DNA from: Bacteroidales bacterium
GTDB taxonomy: Bacteria; Bacteroidota; Bacteroidia; Bacteroidales; F082
NCBI GenBank assembly: GCA_017651645.1
Contig: JAGCCO010000008.1
Location: 101,381-165,380, forward strand
DNA length: 64,000 nucleotides
Direction of reading: 5' to 3'
The translations under genes and the position numbers were made by a program. Every line of letters starts with the position of its first letter. The first letter of the stretch is position 1. The notes below the pieces were generated by a model, which had not been told where the DNA came from, did not search any database, and saw only the letters and a program-made list of their open reading frames with translations. Below are positions 9,901 to 18,159 of this stretch, one piece after another.

Positions 9901-9952
9901 CTCCAAGGGCGAAGCTGGCCAAAATCACTAAAGTTAATACTAGTCTTTTCAT
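6938..9952 (-). CDS. T9SS surface protein: cleaved-adhesin-like domain, YCF48/BNR repeats, sorting domain
   Basis: 1004 residues. Signal peptide MKRLVLTLVILASFALGGVAQ. Residues about 22-180 (YNFDDGTLQGWTTIDADGDG ... LSAYAGQEVYLAIRHY ... ICVDDIYIEGE) look like the cleaved-adhesin/MAM-like jelly-roll domain found in gingipains and haemagglutinins. Residues about 395-560 contain YCF48/BNR-type repeats (KILKTTNGGDSWTV, IIVKTTDGGETWQEL, LLWKTTDGGQSFF). Residues about 737-930 are the shared EWYYEIQNENGS module, and the tail is a T9SS sorting domain (LTVYPNPTNGVLFVET...GMYFITFAG...KFVVNK). It is the first of three consecutive minus-strand paralogues and lies 32 bp after the TPR regulator, so co-transcription is plausible. 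Likely a surface adhesin; the ligand is unknown. Confidence 0.85.
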   Translation of the reverse strand: MKRLVLTLVILASFALGGVAQSLNYNFDDGTLQGWTTIDADGDGHDWELSSDGMGFNNSEGMMMSYSRDYATGDSLTPCNYLVSPRVALTEAFSTIDFWACALDEVYVAEHFGVFISYDGIHDWTALQEWTMQGPRNWYNYTTDLSAYAGQEVYLAIRHYYSSGMSAICVDDIYIEGEIVEPHQYEPIVAEGKQWNVLFSYPWSPPEPQHMYTDIYKIEGDSLVDGVSYKVMYTTRNEDLTGWSVCGVIRETEDRQVLYRRDGSSYDEILYDFSMEVGDTIIMNGSGFYPDWMFVVETNEILINGEPRKQIVLEYSWGDQEVWIEGIGSLYGIIDSGSLFLMGGSTNLLCYYEDGDLVWQNTTPGYNECYMVYPTPPTPSQSFVEGWLEIPTGATENLYGVACLNEHEVVACGENGKILKTTNGGDSWTVKFEKEGYDMMHVAFANEQVGYACGDSCYWDVYHHKGIIVKTTDGGETWQELPNTNFVYLEHPDFQRTNDLFVVDAETFYLLTADNLLWKTTDGGQSFFCSASFEPLGRIVHCELYFKDETGYLVAINSDCVTPGMHIYKTTDSGQNWDEVYFNEYIDHTVATHFFDENHVELFGNFNLYQYNLMVTEDGFETVSYLHVATPIMTAYGFGNVSHSKFTSDTYGCVLMGMTLDKGSNETNPFILKDGWEHCEYIHVGIPYCYNDGVTHCRDLYDIDGIDTTFFIAAENGYIYKTAMIPLGGNNFLMGSEWYYEIQNENGSVTYQYMYQAGDTIVQDEPTHILVRINTLYDKGLRDEVTHEYVYKRNNKVYWWNKTLEAFTMLYDFEAEVGDEWEIKVGTESLIMHVDAVETVEYEGSFYRMLRVSDAGNIFSGNIVCGIGHLTSFFPERLMNNGDGLRVEGLRCYWVGDELVFKPGDEDCDAIYDELHGLDEDGPSTGSGALTVYPNPTNGVLFVETHGRASQLSNQTYRITNLMGQTVLSGNITAETQQIDVANLPEGMYFITFAGETLKFVVNK
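7100..7125. repeat. 26-bp perfect palindrome inside the T9SS linker
   Basis: Perfect self-complementary sequence, half-site TTGAGACGCACGG, at the same protein position as 649-670. It encodes the ETHGRAS linker. Confidence 0.8.
7170..7188. repeat. Interspersed repeat of the CCTGAGCCTGTCGAAGGG type
   Basis: CCCGAGCCTGTCGAAGGGC, read on the minus strand as PSTGSG in the linker before the sorting domain. Related copies lie at 20368, 35983 and 43496. Confidence 0.7.
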
Positions 9953-9984
9953 ATATCTAATTATTTGATTGTTAATTGCTTTGT

Positions 9985-11463
9985 TTATACTGCATTGACG
10001 ATTTCCTCAAAGGAGCGTTTGTCGTCGCCAAGATCCATCTTCATCTGTTTGATACGGGTCTTGCGTTTGTAGTAAGAGTCAGTCTGCGTATCTAACAGGA
10101 TGGAAATCACCTGGTTGGAGAAGCCGTTTTTCGAGAGGCAGCAGATGCGCACGTCCCATTGGCAGAGTTTGGGATAGAGTTGCAGCAGGCGTTGCGAGAA
10201 GCCGTCGAAAATCAGGTCCGTCAGGCTGATGAAGTCCTTCCAGTCGTTGTCGGTCAGCTCGAAGTCCAGCGAGTCTGCGTTGATCTCTTCGCTGAGGGCT
10301 TGGGCGGTGGCCATAATCTTGTTGCGCGTCATGATTCTCTCAATCATCATGAAATCCTTCTGCGAGAGGGTCTGCTGGCTGCGCCGCAGCTCGTCGTTGG
10401 TGCGGATGAGCGTCTCCATGTCGCTCACCAACTCGTGGATGCGGTTCTGGTCGCGTTCCACCTGCCGCCCGAAGTGTTCCATCTCCAATTTATGGTCGCT
10501 TATTTTCTTCCTCACAATCAGCAGGATGACCAGCAAGGCAATCACTGTCAGGGCGATGATCAGATACAGCTTCAGGTCACGTGTGCGGTGCAGGCTCTCC
10601 AGCTCGCTCTGCTGCGCCTTCAGCTCATATTCTGCTTTGATGCGCTGCATGGTCTCATGCGAGTGCTCCGCTTCGGATTGCACCAGGTTATCCGAAAACA
10701 GCGTATGATATTGCACCGCCTGCTGGTAGTCACCCTCGCTGTAGGCGATGGCGTAAAGTGTCTGATACACCGACATCTTCAGTCCGGCGCGTTCGCTGCG
10801 AAGCGCCTCTTTCAGAAAGCCCTTCGCCTTGTCGTACTCATGTGTATAATAATGAAGGATGCCCAGTGTCATGTGGGCGATGTCCGTGTCGTTGTCGTTC
10901 AGGCCGCATTCCAGTGCTCGGTTCACGCTCTCGATGCCTTTTGCGAAGTTACCCGTCTCCATGTAGTAGTCGCGTCCCATCTCCAGATGGAGGTCCGCCA
11001 GCATGGCCGTGTCCTTCACAAAGGTGGCGATGCGGAAGGCCGAGTCGTAGTATTGCTTGGCCTGCGTGTATTGCTCCTGCGCTCGCACGGCACGCCCGCT
11101 GTTGCGGTAGGCGTTCATCATGCCGGTGGAGTCTTCCGTCTGCTTGAAGCAATGCAACGCCTGTTGGTGTTGCTTGAAGGCATCCTCGAAGAGGCCGTGT
11201 TTCAGGTACATAGCCCCGAGGTTATCGCAGAGCAGGCCTTCCAGCTGAATGGCTTCATCGGTTTTGTTGGAACGTTGCACGATGACCAGTCCCTGTAGGA
11301 ATTTTTCGGCAGCTTCTTCGGAGTGGCGTTGCTCACGCAGCTGCACACCTTCTTTATATAGGGCTTGCGCCTGTTCCATCCGCTTCGACTGGCTGTCGCA
11401 AGCAGACATCATTATGCCGATGATGAATGTCGCTAGGATGAGTGTTTTTAGTGTTGCTTTCAT
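9985..11463 (-). CDS. TPR lipoprotein with one membrane helix and a C-terminal helix-turn-helix-like region
   Basis: 492 residues from the ATG at 11463. This start gives a lipoprotein signal (MKATLKTLILATFIIGIMMSAC, lipobox MSAC); the frame stays open upstream but that stretch looks noncoding. Residues about 30-300 are tetratricopeptide repeats, including DNLGAMYLKHGLFEDAFKQH. A membrane helix (LYLIIALTVIALLVILLIV) lies near 315-335, then a coiled coil. The C-terminus contains a LuxR-like HTH pattern (VISILLDTQTDSYYKRKTRI). This plan (lipidated periplasmic TPRs, helix, cytoplasmic HTH) is common in Bacteroidetes one-component regulators. Its position 32 bp before the T9SS cluster suggests it controls those genes; that is inference. 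Confidence 0.75.
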   Translation of the reverse strand: MKATLKTLILATFIIGIMMSACDSQSKRMEQAQALYKEGVQLREQRHSEEAAEKFLQGLVIVQRSNKTDEAIQLEGLLCDNLGAMYLKHGLFEDAFKQHQQALHCFKQTEDSTGMMNAYRNSGRAVRAQEQYTQAKQYYDSAFRIATFVKDTAMLADLHLEMGRDYYMETGNFAKGIESVNRALECGLNDNDTDIAHMTLGILHYYTHEYDKAKGFLKEALRSERAGLKMSVYQTLYAIAYSEGDYQQAVQYHTLFSDNLVQSEAEHSHETMQRIKAEYELKAQQSELESLHRTRDLKLYLIIALTVIALLVILLIVRKKISDHKLEMEHFGRQVERDQNRIHELVSDMETLIRTNDELRRSQQTLSQKDFMMIERIMTRNKIMATAQALSEEINADSLDFELTDNDWKDFISLTDLIFDGFSQRLLQLYPKLCQWDVRICCLSKNGFSNQVISILLDTQTDSYYKRKTRIKQMKMDLGDDKRSFEEIVNAV

Positions 11464-11478
11464 AGACTGTATCTTTTT

Positions 11479-11540
11479 GACGCGGGACTTCGGGACGCGG
11501 GACGCTAGACATCCAGTCGTCCCGTGTCTCGCAGTCTCGT
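11479..11540. repeat. Inverted short-box array (GGGAC/GAGAC, 7-8-7 spacing) in a 5' leader
   Basis: On the plus strand GCGGGAC, TTCGGGAC, GCGGGAC and GCTAGAC follow one another at 11481-11510. The opposite arm at 11519-11540, read on the minus strand, is ACGAGAC, TGCGAGAC, ACGGGAC. Both arms use 7-8-7 spacing. It lies between the promoter at 11552 and the ATG at 11463, so it would be transcribed in the TPR gene leader. Confidence 0.7.
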
Positions 11541-11551
11541 ATCCGACATCG

Positions 11552-11580
11552 CAAAAATATACAGAAAAACCGTTTGTCAA
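11552..11580 (-). promoter_or_regulatory. Promoter of the TPR regulator (TTG, 18 nt, TATTTTTG)
   Basis: Minus strand TTG at 11580-11578, 18 nt, then the -7 box TATTTTTG at 11559-11552. It predicts a leader of about 80 nt. Confidence 0.55.
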
Positions 11581-11722
11581 GAGGCAAAGGGTACTCCACG
11601 GGGCCATGTCCCTACTTTTTTGAAATGTCCGTATTGTACTATACTGAAAATCAGATGAATAATGATTGACAGCTAAAGGGCTTGTCCCTACTTTTTTTGA
11701 TGATCGTGGTTGCCAAAGACAC

Positions 11723-11754
11723 AAAAAAAACAGCCTCCGAAACCTCGGAGGCTG
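11723..11754 (-). terminator. Rho-independent terminator of ppdK
   Basis: Stem CAGCCTCCGA / TCGGAGGCTG at 11731-11754 followed on the minus strand by eight T. The stem nearly matches the terminator at 362-393. The rest of the 323-bp gap to 11463 holds the TPR promoter and leader array. Confidence 0.85.
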
Positions 11755-11786
11755 TAATTTTAAATTTTGAATTTTGAATCCAAAAT

Positions 11787-14504
11787 TTACTTGGCGCGTT
11801 CTTCTTCAATAGCGGCCTGAGCAGCAGCCAGACGTGCGACGGGCACGCGGAACGGCGAGCAACTCACGTAGTTCAAACCAGCTTTGTAGAAGAAGTGGAC
11901 CGAAGCGGGGTCACCGCCGTGCTCACCGCACACGCCGCACTTCAGGTTGGCGCGTTGGCTACGGCCACGCTCCACACCGAGTTTCACCAACTGACCAACG
12001 CCTTCTTGGTCGAGGGTGTTGAATGGGTCGGCAGGGATGATCTTCTCGTTGATGTAGTCCTTCACGATGGCGTTGACGTCGTCGCGGCTGAAGCCGAAGG
12101 TCATCTGGGTGAGGTCGTTGGTGCCGAAGCTGAAGAACTGGGCCACACCGGCGATCTTGTCGGCCACGAGAGTGGCTCTCGGGATTTCAATCATCGTACC
12201 GTAGAGGTAGCTGATCTTCACGCCGAACTTGGCCTCGATTTCAGCCTGCACGCGGTCGGCGATCTTCTTCTGGTGTTCAAGCTCCTTGACGTTGATGGTC
12301 AGCGGGACCATGATTTCCAGATGCGGGTCGAAGCCTTCCGTCATCAGTTCAGCGGTGGCCTGGAACAGGGCACGGAACTGGGTCTCGGTGATTTCGGGAT
12401 AGACGATGCCGAGGCGGACGCCACGCAGACCCATCATCGGGTTCACTTCGTTGAGGGCGTCGATGCGCTTCTTGATCTCCTCGAAGGTGATGCCACGCTC
12501 CTTAGCAAGGGCGCGCTGCTTCTCTTCGGTATGAGGCACGAACTCATGCAAGGGCGGGTCCATCAGACGGAAGGTCAACGGCTTGCCGTTCAAGACCTTC
12601 AGTGTGCCCTTGGCAGCGTTCTTGATGTAAGGCTCAAGCTCGGCCAGAGCAGCCACGCGCTCTTCGGTGGTGTTGGCAAGGATCATGTTGCGCAGCTTGG
12701 CCAGCGGCTCTTCGCTGTTCTTGCCGTAGAACATGTGCTCGATACGGAACAGGCCGATACCCTCGGCGCCGAAGTTGACGGCGTTCTGGGCATCTTCCGG
12801 GTTGTCGGCGTTGGTGCGGACACCCATCTTGCGATACTTGTCGACCAGAGCCATGAACTGCTGGAACAGCGGGTTCTCGGTGGCGTTGATCATGCCGACG
12901 GGCTCGTCGTAGACCCAGCCCTTCGAACCGTTCAAGCTGATGATGTCGCCTTCCTTGAACTGCTTGTCGCCGATTTTCACGATGCCCTTCTCGAGGTCGA
13001 TCTTCACGGCGTCACAGCCTACGATGCAGCACTTACCCCAGCCACGGGCCACAAGGGCGGCGTGTGAGGTCATACCACCACGGGCGGTCAGGATACCGTC
13101 GGCGGCACGCATACCTTCGACGTCTTCGGGGTTGGTCTCCTCACGGACGAGGATGTTGGCCACCTTGGCGGCGCGGTATTCCTTAGCCTTCTCGCTGGTG
13201 AGGGCGATCTTACCGACAGCGCCACCAGGACCTGCGGGCAGACCCTTGGCGATGACGGTGTGCTTCTTCTCATCGGCAGCGTCGAGGATGGGGTGGAGCA
13301 GTTCGTCGAGTTGCTCAGGAGTGAGGCGCATGACGACTTCCTTCTCGTCGATGAGGCCTTCCTTCAGCATGTCGAGGGCCATGGTCAGGGCGGCGACGCC
13401 GGTACGCTTACCAACGCGGCACTGCAGCATGTAGAGCTTGCCATCCTGGATGGTGAACTCGATGTCGAGCATGTCGTGGTAGTTCTCTTCGAGGATGCGG
13501 CGCACCTCGCAGAGTTCCTTATAGGTCTCGGGCATCAAAGCCTGCATGGAGGGCATGTGCTTGTTCTGCTCGTTCTTGGTGTCGTCGTTCAACGGGTTGG
13601 GGGTACGGATACCAGCCACCACGTCTTCACCTTGGGCGTTGATGAGCCATTCGCCATAGAACTGGTTGTCGCCGGTGGCGGGGTTACGGGTGAATGCCAC
13701 ACCGGTAGCGGAGCCTTCGCCCATGTTACCGAACACCATGGTCTGCACGTTGACGGCAGTGCCCCAATCGTCCGGGATACCCTCGATACGGCGGTAGGAG
13801 ATGGCCTTCTTGCCGTTCCAGCTCTTGAACACGGCCTTGATGCCGCCTTCCAGCTGGGCCTCGGCGTCGTCCGGAAACTCGGTGCCAAGCACTTCCTTGA
13901 TGCGGACCTTGAAATCTTCAGCCAGTTGCTGGAGCTCCTCGGCCTTCAGCTCGGTATCTGATTTGTAGCCTTTAGCTTCTTTGTAAGCGTCGAGCATGTC
14001 GTCCAACTGCTTGCGGATGCTCTTGCCGTCGGCGGGTTCGATGCCCTCGGCCTTCTCCATGACGACGTCGGCGTACATCATGATGAGGCGGCGGTAGGAG
14101 TCATAGACGAAACGGGGGTTGTTGGTCTTCTTGATTAGGCCAGGGATGGTCTTGGAGCAGAGACCGATATTCAGCACGGTGTCCATCATGCCGGGCATCG
14201 ACTTGCGCGCGCCGGAACGGCAGCTGACGAGCAGCGGGTTCTCGGGGTCGCCATATTTCATGCCCATGATGCTTTCCATGTTCTTCATTCCAGCGTGGAC
14301 CTCGTTCATGAGGCCTGCGGGCAGTTGGCAGTTGTTCTGATAATAAGCGGTGCAGCATTCCGTGGTGATGGTCAAGCCAGCCGGTACGGGCAGCTTGAGC
14401 AAGCACATCTCGGCCAAGTTGGCGCCTTTGCCGCCCAACTCGTTCTTCATCGAAGCATTACCTTCAGCGGTCTTTCCACCAAAGGTGTAAACGTACTTTG
14501 TCAT
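11787..14504 (-). CDS. ppdK: Pyruvate, phosphate dikinase
   Basis: 905 residues, the usual bacterial length. It interconverts pyruvate, ATP and phosphate with PEP, AMP and pyrophosphate in the cytoplasm. The N-terminal ATP-grasp region starts with KNELGGKGANLAEM; the phosphohistidine swivel motif GGMTSHAALVARGWG is near residue 480; the C-terminal PEP/pyruvate barrel ends with the conserved CGVCGEHGGDP. The start ATG at 14504 gives MTKYVYTFGG, typical for the family. It stands alone, with its own promoter (14563-14593) and terminator. In anaerobic Bacteroidetes this enzyme commonly works with PEP carboxykinase and oxaloacetate steps in glycolytic PEP balance. Confidence 0.97.
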   Translation of the reverse strand: MTKYVYTFGGKTAEGNASMKNELGGKGANLAEMCLLKLPVPAGLTITTECCTAYYQNNCQLPAGLMNEVHAGMKNMESIMGMKYGDPENPLLVSCRSGARKSMPGMMDTVLNIGLCSKTIPGLIKKTNNPRFVYDSYRRLIMMYADVVMEKAEGIEPADGKSIRKQLDDMLDAYKEAKGYKSDTELKAEELQQLAEDFKVRIKEVLGTEFPDDAEAQLEGGIKAVFKSWNGKKAISYRRIEGIPDDWGTAVNVQTMVFGNMGEGSATGVAFTRNPATGDNQFYGEWLINAQGEDVVAGIRTPNPLNDDTKNEQNKHMPSMQALMPETYKELCEVRRILEENYHDMLDIEFTIQDGKLYMLQCRVGKRTGVAALTMALDMLKEGLIDEKEVVMRLTPEQLDELLHPILDAADEKKHTVIAKGLPAGPGGAVGKIALTSEKAKEYRAAKVANILVREETNPEDVEGMRAADGILTARGGMTSHAALVARGWGKCCIVGCDAVKIDLEKGIVKIGDKQFKEGDIISLNGSKGWVYDEPVGMINATENPLFQQFMALVDKYRKMGVRTNADNPEDAQNAVNFGAEGIGLFRIEHMFYGKNSEEPLAKLRNMILANTTEERVAALAELEPYIKNAAKGTLKVLNGKPLTFRLMDPPLHEFVPHTEEKQRALAKERGITFEEIKKRIDALNEVNPMMGLRGVRLGIVYPEITETQFRALFQATAELMTEGFDPHLEIMVPLTINVKELEHQKKIADRVQAEIEAKFGVKISYLYGTMIEIPRATLVADKIAGVAQFFSFGTNDLTQMTFGFSRDDVNAIVKDYINEKIIPADPFNTLDQEGVGQLVKLGVERGRSQRANLKCGVCGEHGGDPASVHFFYKAGLNYVSCSPFRVPVARLAAAQAAIEEERAK

Positions 14505-14562
14505 TTTCTTAATTGATTATTAGTGATTTAACTGATATTCTTTGGTCTGAAAAATTAAGGTG

Positions 14563-14593
14563 CAAAAATAGGGATTTGCGAATAACTATGCAA
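14563..14593 (-). promoter_or_regulatory. ppdK promoter (TTG, 20 nt, TATTTTTG)
   Basis: Minus strand TTG at 14593-14591 and TATTTTTG at 14570-14563 with a 20-nt spacer, a good match to the Bacteroidetes promoter. The leader would be about 50 nt. Confidence 0.6.
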
Positions 14594-14622
14594 TAGGGAA
14601 AACGGATTTTTTTAGGGGAGAT

Positions 14623-14656
14623 AAGAAAAAAGCCTCGAGACCACAATCTCGAGGCT
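14623..14656 (-). terminator. Terminator after the first C25 protease gene
   Basis: Stem AGCCTCGAGA / TCTCGAGGCT at 14631-14656 with a T-rich run following on the minus strand. It lies 24 bp past the stop at 14680. Confidence 0.8.
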
Positions 14657-14679
14657 TCTCTTTGCTCTTTGAAGCGTTC

Positions 14680-17600
14680 TTATTCCTTCACAAACTTCAA
14701 AGTGCTGACAGCCTTCTTAGATTTCACTGTGACGAAATACATGCCGCTGTCTAAACCTTCAAGGTTGAGTGTAGTCAAGCCCTTGGCCTGTTGGCTGTAG
14801 ACTTGCTGACCGAGGCTGTTGAGAATGGTAATCTCGCAGTCTTCTTCAGGCAGGTTGATGCTAAACTGTCCCTTGTTCGGGTTGGGGAAGAGGGTGATGC
14901 CGTCTGTCGTGGTCTCTTGAATGACGGTGATGACATCGCTAGGCGGGAAGACGATGTTGTCCAACCAGGCGCAGTCGCTACCGCTACTGACATAGCCGTC
15001 TTTCTTATAGGACCACTTCAATTGGTGATTTCCAGGTGTGAGTGAATAGCGTTCTTGGCTCCAGCCTAACTCACCTGACCACTCGTCTTTGCTGTCACCG
15101 TCGATGTAGAAGTAAAACATGTCAAAACCATCTTCTGTCGACACTTTTCTGTAGAAGCTGATCTCACCTTCGTTAAACACTTCAATGTTGATGATGAGCG
15201 AAGTGAGTCCATTGTTGCCAATGGTGCCCGTCTTGACGCAATAGTCGCCTTCGTACGGGTTCTCTGTGACTACGGTCCAAGGCCTATAAGCATCGTTCTC
15301 CCAATCGAACTTGCTGAAGTCGCCCGTCTCCCAGTCTTCCATGACGGTGCCGATAGAGAAGACGAAACTGCCTTCTGTGGTGTAGTTGCCTGAGGTAACA
15401 GTGAAGCCGATTTCGTAGGCAACGCCAAGCTCCACCTCATCGGAAAGAGTGAAAACGAAGTCGACAGTGAACTCTTCGTCGGGGTTCACACTGCCTTGCG
15501 GGAAGTCGCTCTGATCGAAGGTAATCTCGGGCAGGTCACAGATGATGCTGAGACGGGTGTCGGGGGCAGCGGTCATACCAGCGTTCTTGACGGTAATGTG
15601 TGCCGTAACGGTCTCACCGGGGTCAATCTGACCGTTACCATCGCCGTCTTCGATGTCGGTGCTGACCACAGTGAGCTCGGGCGCATGGAGACGGATGTCG
15701 AACTTGCTCTCCCAAGTTTCGGTGCCATCGGTGCAAGTCAAGGTGAAGTCGGCCTTGGTCATGTTGGGCACATCGTCGGCGATGTCCATGGCAAAGGCTT
15801 CGGCAAGGATGACCGTGGCGCCGCCTTCAATAGTGGCAATGGTTTCGGTGGCATCGGTGAGGGTGAGATAGTCGCAGTCGGTGCTGAGGGTGACGGTGAC
15901 GTTGTCGGCAGTCACGGTACCTACATTCTTGATCTGCATGTCGAGTGCGATGCTTTGGCCGAAGTCGGGTTGTGCACCACCGCTGATTTCATAGCTGTCG
16001 TAGATGACGTATGCGCAGTTGCCAGGCAGGCTGAGGACGGGCAAGGTCTGAGGCCAGGCATCGCAACCTGTTACGATGAGGCTCATCTCGCCGACAAAGT
16101 CGATAGGCTCAGCAAATTCGATAGTGGCGTTGCCATCTTCGTCAGTGTAACCTACACCAATCAAGTCTTCACCATGGAAGAGGGCGCAGCGGAAGTTCTT
16201 CAGTCCGTCAACGTTGGTAACCATGACATCCATCGAGGTCATGCCGACAAGGATTTCAGAGGCATAGCTGACTTCAGGCGTGAAAGGCTCGTCGTGCCAA
16301 GGGCTGCAAGCCACGTCGCCCATCATGTTGAGGTCGTAGAAGTTCCAGCGCAGGGCGCCTTCTTCCCATTGTCCAGGGGCGTTGACCCATGGCGCGGTCT
16401 CGATCTTTCCTTCCCTTAAAGCCATGCCGCCGTAGGGGATGCGGTCGTTGTAGTAGGCATCTTCCGTCTCGCGGGCGAGGTGGATAGCTGGACCCTCGGT
16501 CTGGCCCTCGTTGAACCAGCCATAGCGTGAGTTGCCGAAAGTAGCCACAGCGAAGTTGGCGATCTTGGTCATGCGTTCCAGGATGCAGTCGCTGCTAAAG
16601 TCGCCGCAGATGCAGCCCGAGGTGTGGAAGAAGGTGTAGTTGTGGTCGACTCCGTTGACGCCACTGAATTTGTTGTCGGTGATGTCGCTGTTGTTCCAAC
16701 CAGCCACATAGCTGGTGTTGGCGTGACCGTCGTGGTGCACATATTGTGTGCCTTGGTTGATGGCGTTGCGGAGCAGGGTGCCGCTCCAGTTGCCTTCCTC
16801 TTCGTAGAGGCGGGTGAAGTTGTAGTCTTCAGGGATGCAGGTGGTGGTATAGCCGTTGTCGTCGTGCGTGCCGATGAGTAATTCAAGGTATTGGCTGCCG
16901 TTGGTGTTAGGGTTATCGTAGAGATGCTCGCCAGCCAAGATAACATCACGGAACTCTCCAAGGATGGGCTCGGTCTGATAAGTCATCGACTTGTGGAGCA
17001 TATTGTCGAGTTCGCTCTGGTTGCTGAAGCACATGCGGCCGATGCCCAGCTCAGGCAGCAGGTCATCTTCACCGATTTCGCCCCAGTGGTTGTCGCCATC
17101 GTCGTTCCAGTCACCGTCCAAAGCGGCATAATAAAGGTCGGCAGGGATGTCATTGTCTTCATAGCCACTGCCGCTGTCTGCAAAGCAGTAAAGGCCGCGA
17201 TAGGGGATGCCAGGCACGTCACCGGCGAGGTTCACCATCATGATGCCGTTTTCTTCGTATTCCTGGATGATGTAATTGCGCAGCTTCTCTGGGTTGTCGC
17301 GACCATCCATGGTGCTGAGTATGGTCTCAAGGTCGACGACACGGGTGCGGAGGCCACGGGCTTGATAGAAGTTTACATAGTCGTCGAACGAATCAACATA
17401 TTGCTGTTTAGTGATGACCAATAGGTCATAGCCGCCCACGGTGCGACCTCTGTAGTTATAGGTCTGGAGCATCTCTGGGTTTTGGGCCAGCTTCATGGCA
17501 CGTTCGGCATTACCGCCGTTGAGCCATAGCTTACGGCTGTGATCGGCTTTTGAGGCAGCCGTCATGATGCGGACAGTAGCCTTGGTGGCATAGCGCACTT

Positions 17601-18066
17601 CACCAGTGGCAGGCACATACTGCACGGGCGTGAAGGTCGAGAAGGCGAAACCGATGCCGTTCATGTAGTGCGTGCTGAGGTTGCCATAGGCTTGAGCGGG
17701 GTAGACGCTCTTCGAGGCATAGAGGGCTTCATCCTTCTCAAACTGCTTACGCACAGGGTCGGAGTAGGTGAGGGCAGACTGGTAAGGATAAAGGCTGTGG
17801 CTGCCTTCCACCGTCTGGAAATCGGAGAGTTCCACCTCAATGGACACGGCTTCCATGCCTTGGGGCAGCATCAGACTGACGCTCTGCCAAGGCAGCGAGG
17901 GCTGACCTTTGAGGGCGCTCTGCATGCAGTTGGTGAACTGGATTTGCTCGTAGCCTTGGATCCGGGCTACACTCGGTTCACCAAAGTAATAGGTCTTCTC
18001 GATGGTCTGCGCCGAAGCGAACAGGGTGACCATCAGGCAAAAAATGAATAAACTAGTTTTCTTCAT
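14680..18066 (-). CDS. Gingipain-like C25 cysteine peptidase with T9SS sorting domain
   Basis: 1128 residues. Signal peptide MKKTSLFIFCLMVTLFASAQ, then a propeptide-like region (to about residue 200). A C25 catalytic domain follows (YDLLVITKQQYVDSFDDYVN; GIPYRGLYCFAD; ELGIGRMCFSNQSELDNML). The catalytic His is expected in YVHHDGHANTSYVAGWNN (about 445) and the catalytic Cys in HTSGCICGDFSSDCILERM (about 483). Further on are Ig-like/CARDB-type repeats, a carbohydrate-binding-like jelly roll (MEDWETGDFSKFDWEND), and a T9SS domain (LFPNPNKGQFSINLP...GMYFVTV...LKFVKE). It should be exported across the outer membrane and degrade proteins; its specificity cannot be told. It is a close paralogue of the 20152-23535 protein. 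Confidence 0.9.
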   Translation of the reverse strand: MKKTSLFIFCLMVTLFASAQTIEKTYYFGEPSVARIQGYEQIQFTNCMQSALKGQPSLPWQSVSLMLPQGMEAVSIEVELSDFQTVEGSHSLYPYQSALTYSDPVRKQFEKDEALYASKSVYPAQAYGNLSTHYMNGIGFAFSTFTPVQYVPATGEVRYATKATVRIMTAASKADHSRKLWLNGGNAERAMKLAQNPEMLQTYNYRGRTVGGYDLLVITKQQYVDSFDDYVNFYQARGLRTRVVDLETILSTMDGRDNPEKLRNYIIQEYEENGIMMVNLAGDVPGIPYRGLYCFADSGSGYEDNDIPADLYYAALDGDWNDDGDNHWGEIGEDDLLPELGIGRMCFSNQSELDNMLHKSMTYQTEPILGEFRDVILAGEHLYDNPNTNGSQYLELLIGTHDDNGYTTTCIPEDYNFTRLYEEEGNWSGTLLRNAINQGTQYVHHDGHANTSYVAGWNNSDITDNKFSGVNGVDHNYTFFHTSGCICGDFSSDCILERMTKIANFAVATFGNSRYGWFNEGQTEGPAIHLARETEDAYYNDRIPYGGMALREGKIETAPWVNAPGQWEEGALRWNFYDLNMMGDVACSPWHDEPFTPEVSYASEILVGMTSMDVMVTNVDGLKNFRCALFHGEDLIGVGYTDEDGNATIEFAEPIDFVGEMSLIVTGCDAWPQTLPVLSLPGNCAYVIYDSYEISGGAQPDFGQSIALDMQIKNVGTVTADNVTVTLSTDCDYLTLTDATETIATIEGGATVILAEAFAMDIADDVPNMTKADFTLTCTDGTETWESKFDIRLHAPELTVVSTDIEDGDGNGQIDPGETVTAHITVKNAGMTAAPDTRLSIICDLPEITFDQSDFPQGSVNPDEEFTVDFVFTLSDEVELGVAYEIGFTVTSGNYTTEGSFVFSIGTVMEDWETGDFSKFDWENDAYRPWTVVTENPYEGDYCVKTGTIGNNGLTSLIINIEVFNEGEISFYRKVSTEDGFDMFYFYIDGDSKDEWSGELGWSQERYSLTPGNHQLKWSYKKDGYVSSGSDCAWLDNIVFPPSDVITVIQETTTDGITLFPNPNKGQFSINLPEEDCEITILNSLGQQVYSQQAKGLTTLNLEGLDSGMYFVTVKSKKAVSTLKFVKE

Positions 18067-18159
18067 AGGATTATTTAGGATTGATTTCTAATTCTTGAAT
18101 TGTTCTGGTGCAACAAATAATGGTATTATAACTCAATAATATTGTAATTGTAGAAAGGA

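Noticed and set aside
10159..11298. Long open frame opposite the TPR gene
   Set aside because: Its sequence is rich in His, Val and Leu without domains, as expected for a shadow of a GC-rich helical gene.
11895..13067. Open frame of 390 codons antisense to ppdK
   Set aside because: The sense strand is a complete, well-conserved ppdK; the antisense product has no signal, domain or start context.
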